A stretch of 64,000 nucleotides of DNA from Rusavskia elegans. Its lineage: Eukaryota; Ascomycota; Lecanoromycetes; Teloschistales; Teloschistaceae. The position numbers and the translations under genes are program-made. Positions 56,761 to 64,000 of the stretch are shown here, in pieces; position 1 is the first letter of the stretch; each line of letters opens with the position of its first letter. The stretch covers positions 124,001-188,000 of the forward strand of contig SAUG01000016.1 in assembly GCA_011316305.1 (NCBI GenBank), read 5' to 3'. The notes below the pieces were generated by a model that searched no databases, was not told where the DNA came from, and saw nothing but the letters and a program-made list of their open reading frames with translations.

Positions 56761-57263
56761 AGGAGCGAATGAGGCAGATGAAAAATTGCGAAAAAAGGAT
56801 CATGTAGAAAAGAGACCCTCTATTGTCGATCTATGGCATTTTTAGGTTGGAAAGTGTTGGGGTTGGATGGAAAAATGGATTGTTTGATGATTTCTGGATG
56901 GGTTGACGTCTTGCAATCGGCTAAGGTGGAATGGGGTATCGGGGGGGGCGTGTTGATGGGCAACAGCGGAGGAGGAGGGGGGGAAAGGCTGAAGGGCTGA
57001 TGCCCTAAGGGGTGAAGGCCCCTCCATTTTAGATTACTCCAAATCAGGCAATCCGAGGACCCGGCTTGCCAAGCCCAGACTCGATACGGAGTACTCGTAT
57101 GTGGCTACGAGGCTACCTCCGAGTCCTCCGAATCTCCTCCATTTGTCAACCGTCGAGTGACGATTGTAATCTCCCGCAACTTCAATCGTCTTGACCCGCT
57201 TCTACCTCCACACACCGCTTCCGTTCTGGCCTGCCATAGCGCATATCGGCGGAATCCCAGAAG
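56761..57263. promoter_or_regulatory. Divergent promoter, EPL1 / calcineurin B, with G-rich tract
   Basis: 503 bp between divergent start codons. The plus strand at about 56939-56986 has several runs of three or more G (runs of nine to ten, three, four and seven), able in principle to fold as a G-quadruplex some 180-230 bp upstream of the EPL1 ATG. Confidence 0.5.
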
Positions 57264-58158
57264 ATGGCCTCGGCGAATCAGGCAGCCCTGTACGATGCTC
57301 GAAGGAGAATAGGCTCAAGCAGCCAGTTGCTCGAAAACATCATCGAAGGATCAAATTGTGAGAGACTTGCACAGCATCGCCCAACGTTGTGGTCCTGATA
57401 TCATGGGCAGTCGACCGAGACGAAGTGGATCGGTTGCGGAAACGTTTTATGAAGCTGGACAAGGTACCTTATTCTCCACCAGATTTGGCTCTCCTTGACA
57501 ATGCTAACCATCTTGTTCAGGATAACTCAGGCACTATTGAACGCGATGAATTTCTCTCCCTCCCACAAGTCTCGTCCAACCCTCTGGCCACCCGGTGAGT
57601 AAGCCCCCACTGAAGGAGGATGGTTGTTCTCAGCATTCACCTGACTGATTCTTGGGGGAGGGAAGGATGATAGCCATCTTCGACGAAGACGGTGGAGGCG
57701 ACGTGGACTTCCAAGAATTCGTATCGGGGCTCAGCGCATTCAGCTCTAAAGGCAACAAGGAAGAGAAGCTGCATTTCGCGTTCAAGGTCTACGACATCGA
57801 TCGGGATGGCTACATCAGCAACGGTGAACTTTTCATCGTGCTGAAGATGATGGTGGGAAGCAATCTGAAAGATCAGCAGTTACAGCAGGTAGGTCGTCTC
57901 TTTTCCTCGACTTGGCTGATTTGGGGTACCCTCATCCTGACGTAATAATGGCGATTAACGAACGACTGGCGCAGATTGTGGACAAGACCATCATGGAAGC
58001 CGATAAGGACCGAGATGGCAAGATCAGCTTTGAGGAGTTCACCAAGATGGTGGAAAATACGGATGTTTCGATGAGTATGACTTTAGGTACGTCGGATTTC
58101 CACGGCCGGCACCTGGACCAGATCGCTGACAATCGCTTGTTGTGCAGACCAATTCTAA
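57264..58158 (+). CDS. Calcineurin regulatory subunit B
   Basis: Six exons: 57264-57357, 57411-57463, 57521-57594, 57666-57888, 57975-58086, 58148-58158; 188 aa. Ca2+-binding partner of the calcineurin A phosphatase. Four EF-hands are visible: [42 protein letters not shown] and [14 protein letters not shown]; the protein ends TLDQF through an 11-nt last exon. Family members begin MGxxxS and are myristoylated on Gly2. Here the equivalent [10 protein letters not shown] is preceded by an ATA codon (57309-57311), and the only upstream ATG in frame adds 16 residues ([16 protein letters not shown]). The lipid anchor may therefore be lost, or an unseen first exon exists. Confidence 0.93.
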
Positions 58159-58361
58159 TGAATGATACCCCATGATGCCGGTCATGCCTTTTGTACCTGT
58201 GAATAATGACTCTCAGAAGCTTATGGTAGGTTGTGGCTGATGTTCTCCTGGTTTGGCATCATTCCTACGATTTCCCCATCCGCGAATGCTTCTTCTAGAT
58301 CAAGTGCACATTTTGCATTCCCCAGGCTTGTCGATAAGCTCGAATGGTATTATCGATCTCC

Positions 58362-58395
<34 letters not shown>

Positions 58396-58401
58396 AGAGA
58401 A
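58362..58401. repeat. (GA)n microsatellite
   Basis: Uninterrupted AG/GA dinucleotide repeats from 58362 to 58388, a TG break, then GA repeats to about 58401. Confidence 0.9.
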
Positions 58402-59112
58402 AGTCAGAAGCTGTCATGACATGCCAACTCCTCTCTCACGTCTCTTTGACACAGCCTGAAATCTTCGCTCGCCAGCCGTACGGCAGAAAACAAGCCTCGC
58501 AGCAGCCTTGCATGCAGATCCCATAAGCGATGGGGTTTTCGTCTGTGTGACCGCCTAGCTTTAATCTTTGCTGCAGCCTTTTCCCAGAGGGCCGGTGCGA
58601 AGCACAAAGCGCCAGATACAATCGGCGATTACTGTCTGCAACGTACATGATGAGGCTGCAGCAGCAGGGCGTCAAGCGCAATTTCCTCTGGAACCATGTC
58701 CAGAGCGCTTTGCGATCCTTAATCAAAGCTGATATCGCCCATGTACATGAGATATCGGCTATATTGTCGTACATCCGAAATTTGGGTAACGAGCTCAACT
58801 GACAACTCCCCGAAAAGACCAGTGATCGGGTACAGGACAGGAACCGCGCACAGAGCAACGCTTGCTCCATCTCGATGTACCAGCTGGTAAGTGGATGCTT
58901 ATAGAGGCATCACGAGCACGCAAGGAGTCCATCAATAATATGCAGCGGCTTTTGCGACATGTGTCCGAGCATCACAACAATAATGTGATACAGCCATTAC
59001 TATCACAACCGTCTGTCTTTTTTAACTTTCATCAAAGCCAACCTCGCTACCTCGGTATGTGACGTTGCCGTCGCTGCCCCTTTACTCGTTCGCGCTACCA
59101 GTCCTGCTGGCG

Positions 59113-59141
59113 TAATAGTAATAGTAGTAGTAGTAGTAGTA
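59113..59141. repeat. (TAG)n microsatellite
   Basis: Imperfect TAATAG then TAG trinucleotide repeats over about 29 bp. Confidence 0.8.
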
Positions 59142-59394
59142 CACGAATGCGCTCAAAAAACCTCCCAGGGGTATTGCCCAACCGCACATTCCCAACGCCG
59201 TGCGAAAATTTGCCGGATTGCCCGTGTGATATCTATATGTCCGTATACGTATGCCAAGCTCTATGGTGTAAAATTATGTATGAAAGGGGGTAATTGCGGA
59301 GAGATCGCTGGTTTTGTGGTGTTTGCCGGAAGATTGCACGTATTGATGATTATGGGTCGTCAAGCTTTTCTCAACGACGCATCACCGCCCTCTG

Positions 59395-60837
59395 TCAAGC
59401 TTCCTGCATTCGCGGGTCGACGTTTTCACCTTCTGGAGGCTCATTAGCCTCCAACACGTCGAGGCATTGGCCAAGGACTGACACGGACAATCAGCAACCA
59501 CTCTGTACCGTCCCATACTGGCGCTTACTGCTCATGATTTCCTCTTCCCATACACCCATCTGATAATCCACCAGACCGTACCGTTCCAAGTGATCGCAAT
59601 GCCGCACCAGCGACTCAGCCATTCTTTCCAGATCATCTTTCCGTAGAACGTTCTGCGGACGAATTGGTCGCTGCCCTGTGTCGAAAATCTGTTGGGTAAC
59701 CTCCTTTTGACGTTGCAGGACTGCGAGCCAACAGGTGTTGAAATCTCTCCACATCTCGAGACGCTCATCTCTCAGGGCTTCGTTGTCTGACGTAAGGCCT
59801 GACGTGAGATCAGTCTGGAGCCTTGAAGGATACTTGCTGACCGCTATACCTAATTCTTTGGCATGGCCTAGGAGCCGCTCCGACATGTCCAGCAGCGATC
59901 CTCCGGCCTCGGTCAATCGGCCCTGGCTAGTATTTTCAAATGCCTCTTTGAGCATCTCTTGATATTCGTTGTACCCTTCTGCAAAGTTCGAGATTTCTTG
60001 TTCCTGCTGTCCCGCCACTTCTGGTGCGGTGCTTTGTGAATATTCTGCCATGTCTACCGGGTAAGGCGATGGGATTGTGCTGCGTCCTGTTCCGGGTGCC
60101 TGATACGAGATGTGCTGGTTGAATTGGGAAGGGGTGTATTGCTGAGGAGTTGACGTATGTCCCGACCCGCCAATGGGCTCATTCGGATGGTAATATTGCG
60201 GGACTCCAAATTGGCTCGACAGTACCTCCAATGCTGCAGACTGCCGTGGTTGGTATTGTGGCATGGTATCATAGGGCGACCGAGGTTGGTTCTGTTGTGG
60301 GACGTTATACACCATTTGTGACGCGTATTGGGGAAAGGGCTGGGTTCGCTGTGGATCTTGACTGTAGTCTGTCGGGAGTTGCATTGAGCTACCTTGCATC
60401 TGAGTAGGGAGATACGGTGAACCTTGCTGATAGCCAAAGTTCCCGAGTTCTTGGGTATGTGCTCCTGTGGGGGAAACGACACCGGCAGCAGTCGGACTTC
60501 GGCCTGCCATCATTTGGGCTTGCCGAAATCGATCCGAGGGATTCGAATCGGGCATATTTGGTCTGAAGCCGGGGGCAAAGCCCCTTGAGAATTGCTGATG
60601 CTGTTGCTGCTGCTCATACTGTCGTCTTTGTTGTTCGTCACCTTCCATACCACTCATTCGTCCAAGCACGAATGCTCCCGGCAACGGATGAGTGATTGGT
60701 ATTCGACGTGCCGGGGAAGTAGGTGGGGTGGCATAGATTGCCAGCTTGTCAACGCTTGCCTGGGGTTTGCTTTTCTGATTCTCTAAGCTCGGAGCAGGCT
60801 GGCGAATAGCAGCAACGATGGCTGAAAGCTTGATAAC
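59395..60837 (-). CDS. Q-rich fungal protein of unknown function
   Basis: Exons 60837-59529 and 59477-59395, 463 codons. The frame is coding-like from an acceptor-like TAG at 60838 (VIKLSAIVAAIRQP..., RRIPITHPLPGAFVLGRM), but has no ATG until 60657, so a short first exon is probably missing. The middle is Gln/Pro/Tyr-rich and disordered. The C-terminal 200 residues look folded and mostly helical (YNEYQEMLKEAFENTSQG, LLDMSERLLGHAKELG, MWRDFNTCWLAVLQRQKEV, DYQMGVWEEEI), with the final 28 residues in exon 2 (LGQCLDVLEANEPPEG). The composition suggests a nuclear or stress-granule type regulator, but I do not recognise the family. Confidence 0.7.
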
Positions 60838-63550
60838 CTACTGCCAGAGGGGGTCGTCAGAATGATCCAGAGAAATCAGAAGTGATACGCCATTCTTAAG
60901 GTAAAGCTCACCAAGCAAAAAGCGAAAGGAAACAAAGATTCCCAGACCGGTAAAAAGTATAATTCAATAACGAACTTCACAAAGCGAGGTGTCGTAAGGA
61001 CCGAGCACGCCTGAGAAAAGTTTCAACCTCAATCAAGGATAGCCCTAGTAGTCAAGGAGTGTGTCAGGTGTCAACTTTTGCTATATTGGGCGCGAAGAGG
61101 AACAGTATGAGGCAAAGTTCTTGATGCCGCGTTCGGGAGTACCAGCTCCCATACAAATTACAATCAAGGAAGGTGTGATTAGATGTCGAGCTCAAGGCTG
61201 GATGCTGGGCTCTGTTCCAGAAAGGTAGGATGTTCTCTCGGGCTCCGAGTCTCGCAATAACGAGGCGGAAAACCAGGTCCAGAGTCAACTTTGTGTCCTG
61301 CAGAAGATCGTTGTCCGGTAAGCCGATATAGCAAGCTCGACTTAGAGAGCTGGAAAGAAACTATTATTGGGGTTGGCAGTTACGGATCCTTCGTAGGCCG
61401 CTTCCTTCCACAGCCAAAGCCCAACAAAGGACAAGCTGTTGATCAACATTAGAATGAGTGCCAGATGCCGGAGCTGAGTCGATGGCAACAGCTCACTTTT
61501 CAAGGACCACTTTTCAAGGACGTCTTACAGGAAACAACGATGATGCGCAGCCGAGGCATGCAATTGGCTGGCATCAAACCTGGCACCATGCACTGTTAGG
61601 CGTTGGGGCTGCAGAACTGGCTGTCGAGGATGATAAGATGCCGGGATCTTAGTGAGGGAGCTACTGTAGGTACAGATGCACAGACAGGCAATTCGCGTTT
61701 GTTTCGAGCCACCATGCGGCGCAGAAAAGGAGAAGCGCAAGCTGTCAAGAGGAGAGCAAGCGCGAAAAGGCCGTGGGGTGCAGATGCAAGACGTTTCAGC
61801 TGGAAAAGTTATGTATAGAAGAGATTTGTTGTTCCTTCCAGGCCGCTGGACGGGTCCGCAGCAGATAAGAGAACGAGCGCCATCCGAGGAATATTATTAT
61901 TGGGATCGAGGGCGAACAGCTGGTGCTATTATAGAGGAGGGGACAAATCTGGTAGCCATGTAGTCAACGCCGCCTAGCGCTGGTCGTTTCCAGACTTTGT
62001 CGAAGTTGCAGTACGGAGGATAGAGTCGCCACAGGTTCGGACGAGGGCCAGCAAAAGACCCTTTCATCTCGGGGTCGAGCATGATTATTGTTTCCCTCTT
62101 TCCTTCTCGCGAAATGACGACGATTGATCAGAGGTAACGTACTGAGGTCCCCCTGCCGTCTGGTCAGTCTGCCCAATCATCCGGACAGCAGGGTGAATTG
62201 AGCAGCTCGATGTTTCAAGTTGCTGCTCCTCCACCGTACCAACAAAGGCGACGACCGGTCTTAGCTGTTGGAGGAGCTCAGTTACCGGCATCTTAAATCG
62301 ATCATGGAGGCCGTCTTGCAAGCTTACCCGATTCCACTGGTCCAAAGGCGCCACACCACCGACTAATAAGAAGGGTGTTTGCGGAATCTCGGCTCGCCTC
62401 TTTCGATCCTTATCCCCTGATTCTTGTAGGAAGTGGAGGGTAGAGAATAGAGTGGATTGGTAGGGGGAGAAGTTGCTTCTTGCTGCGGTCGCCTCATCGG
62501 CCGCCAACGTCCTTCAGGCCAAGATAACGGCTTTGTGAGGACTGATTCACGACGGAGACTCCGCCATAGCGAACACGCGGCACTGGAGATGCCGGGCAAA
62601 CAAGAAGGCATCAAAATCTCCCCAGCCCATCTTCGACATCCTTGGTACCGGGACGCTTGGTCGTATCATTGGCCAGCATGGTTGCGTTGTCATTGGGTAC
62701 CAGGCGTAGATCGGGGCTCGCCTCATACTCTAACGGTAAATGCAACAACCCACCAGGATTAATTTGGTATCATTCTGGGCAGCTAGAGCAAACCCTGTGC
62801 TCTCGGCTGGAAGGCAAGGAAGGTCAAGTCGTCGAGTCGATGCGCCTCCGACGTTTCAGGTGTGGATTGGTTGCCTTGTCGGATGCAGATCCTAAACTCA
62901 ATGCCGACCACAGTTGGTGCTTGGGAACTCGGATCATATTCTCCATCTCCATCCCCATGTGATTGTTGACAGCTCACTGTGTCATTCTCCAGCTGCGACT
63001 TTGAAGTAGGGACAAGCCAGTGATATCAGACAGCAGCAATTCAAGAAGCGTCATGCCGGCCTACCGACCTCGAGAGAAAGAGCGCCTGATCGTCGCCTCC
63101 CTCGAAACGTGGTTGCCACATGGTTGTGTTTGGGCTAGCATCCTTTCCGACTGTCGCACTGTCCGTCTCACTACCCTAGGAGATAGGGGATACCTTAGCG
63201 GTGCTTTCTCCGCGGGTGCGAGTAGTGCTTCACCGCTCAGAATCTTTGGCAGCTGCATATATCAGCCTACATATCTGACATGGCCCTTGTACACCAGTCC
63301 ACTGAACGACGGTCATTTGGATCGATATCACAGATCGTCGTCGTTAGACCACCGGTGGCCTCAACGTCGCGAACATCTTCACAATAGTGGGCCACAATTA
63401 TGTAGATCATGAAAGATGCGCAGTATATTCCAGCATCGTCCTCGTCATTATGTACATGGTTGACCGGATGGACGGTCCCATAGCGCCTTGCTGAACAGGA
63501 ACTTGGGGTGCCGGGAAACCAATGGGATGACTTCATCAATGCTACAAGCC
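60838..63550. other. Long interval without a recognised gene
   Basis: 2.7 kb of ordinary composition. The longest candidate is 62085-62507 (minus, 140 codons; strings FLLVGGVAPLDQW and LLQQLRPVVAFVGTV look protein-like but start at TTG). ORFs on the plus strand at 62642-62962 and 63020-63412 have no motif. It may hold a decayed gene, the missing first exon of the Q-rich protein and the uS9m 3' UTR. Confidence 0.4.
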
Positions 63551-64000
63551 TTATCGTTTCACCCAAGCTGGCATCTTTCGGGCCTTCAGCTTCCCGGGCT
63601 TCTTTCTCTCAACCCTTCGAGGGTCCCGGGTGACACATCCAGCTGTTGACAGTCATCAGCACCATGTCCGCAGTAGGTGTGGTAATACTCAATGACATAC
63701 CTCGTCGCAAAGCCGGCTTCAGATCCGGCTCGTGCACCATCAACGCTTTGGCCGTCCCCAGCGTCAATGCTTCGGCTTGCCCGGTCGTGCCGCCTCCAGA
63801 CACCAGCGCCCATACATTGTACTTGTCGACCCGGTTGGTAGCCTTGAGAGGCCACAGTGCACTTTCTCGATCGTGGATCCTACCGAAAATGTCGTTGATG
63901 CTCTTGCCGTTGACCAGCACCTCTCCCTCGCCCTGGACCAGATAGACCTTAGCACTGCTGGATTTTCTCCTGCCGATGCCGCATGCTCTTCCATCCGTGT
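63551..64000 (-). CDS. Mitochondrial small-subunit ribosomal protein uS9m, N-terminus beyond window
   Basis: Two exons in the window, 64000-63701 and 63642-63551, coding the last 130 residues of the protein. The uS9 core is complete: [68 protein letters not shown]. After the intron it ends [17 protein letters not shown] and KMPAWVKR, whose basic tail reaches the decoding P site. The [11 protein letters not shown] insertion separates it from cytosolic uS9 and marks the fungal mitochondrial type. The mitochondrial leader lies outside the window. Confidence 0.93.

Larger units (their letters stand above)
58159..59394. other. Intergenic interval with microsatellites
   Basis: 1.2 kb between convergent 3' ends. 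Contains the GA and TAG microsatellites listed separately; ORFs here are short and unsupported. Confidence 0.5.

Noticed and set aside
1..64000. CRISPR arrays, bacterial operons, phage or secondary-metabolite clusters
   Set aside because: No regularly spaced direct repeats with unique spacers, no NRPS/PKS-scale genes; genes are intron-bearing fungal genes.

Overview
The window reads as nuclear DNA of a filamentous ascomycete (Pezizomycotina). Genes are split by many short (about 45-75 nt) GT-AG introns with branch sites of the CTAAC/CTGAC type. They encode fungal versions of conserved proteins (class V myosin, SER3-type dehydrogenase, NAP1, P5B ATPase, BUR1, RRP36, EPL1). There is also an 8.8-kb AT-rich block of dead transposons carrying the C-to-T/G-to-A signature of repeat-induced point mutation (RIP). 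The gene set looks Eurotiomycetes-like, but this was judged by eye and the genus cannot be named.

Layout. 1-815: 3'-truncated GT31/Fringe-like glycosyltransferase. About 1180-10010: AT-rich RIP block with nested elements. These are an LTR retrotransposon with identical-length 409-bp LTRs and a 5-bp target duplication, two hAT-like MITEs, and an 800-bp foldback palindrome plus an older interrupted copy of one arm. 10741-20952 (minus): myosin V, phosphoglycerate dehydrogenase, a MITE with a perfect 8-bp target duplication, and NAP1. 21733-33648 (plus): an 18-exon P5B ATPase, a cyclopropane-synthase-like methyltransferase, BUR1 kinase and a forkhead factor. 34555-39588: an FCP1/NIF-type HAD protein and RRP36 (divergent), then an orphan disordered protein. 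41746-44641: AC19, a complex I LYR subunit found only by intron modelling (12-nt last exon), BUD31 and a small membrane protein. 44942-45480: a diverged MITE abutting a PTC7-like phosphatase relic. 47408-49317: an intact NIS (IucA/IucC) siderophore synthetase, uncommon in fungi. 49943-50036: intron-containing tRNA-Ser(AGA). 50642-58158: AMPK beta, KAE1, a doubtful small gene, EPL1 and calcineurin B. 59395-60837: a Q-rich fungal protein. 63551-64000: 5'-truncated mitochondrial ribosomal protein uS9m.

The genes are mostly unrelated housekeeping and regulatory genes, not a cluster. They cover transport and motility (myosin V), serine synthesis, chromatin (NAP1, EPL1), transcription (BUR1, AC19, forkhead), ribosome and tRNA modification (RRP36, KAE1, uS9m), signalling (AMPK beta, calcineurin B) and respiration (complex I). 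The accessory signals are the RIP block, the scattered MITEs, the NIS synthetase and the phosphatase relic. I found no CRISPR array, no secondary-metabolite cluster and no clearly new multi-gene system. Exon coordinates come from hand-modelled splice sites checked for reading-phase consistency, not from transcripts.
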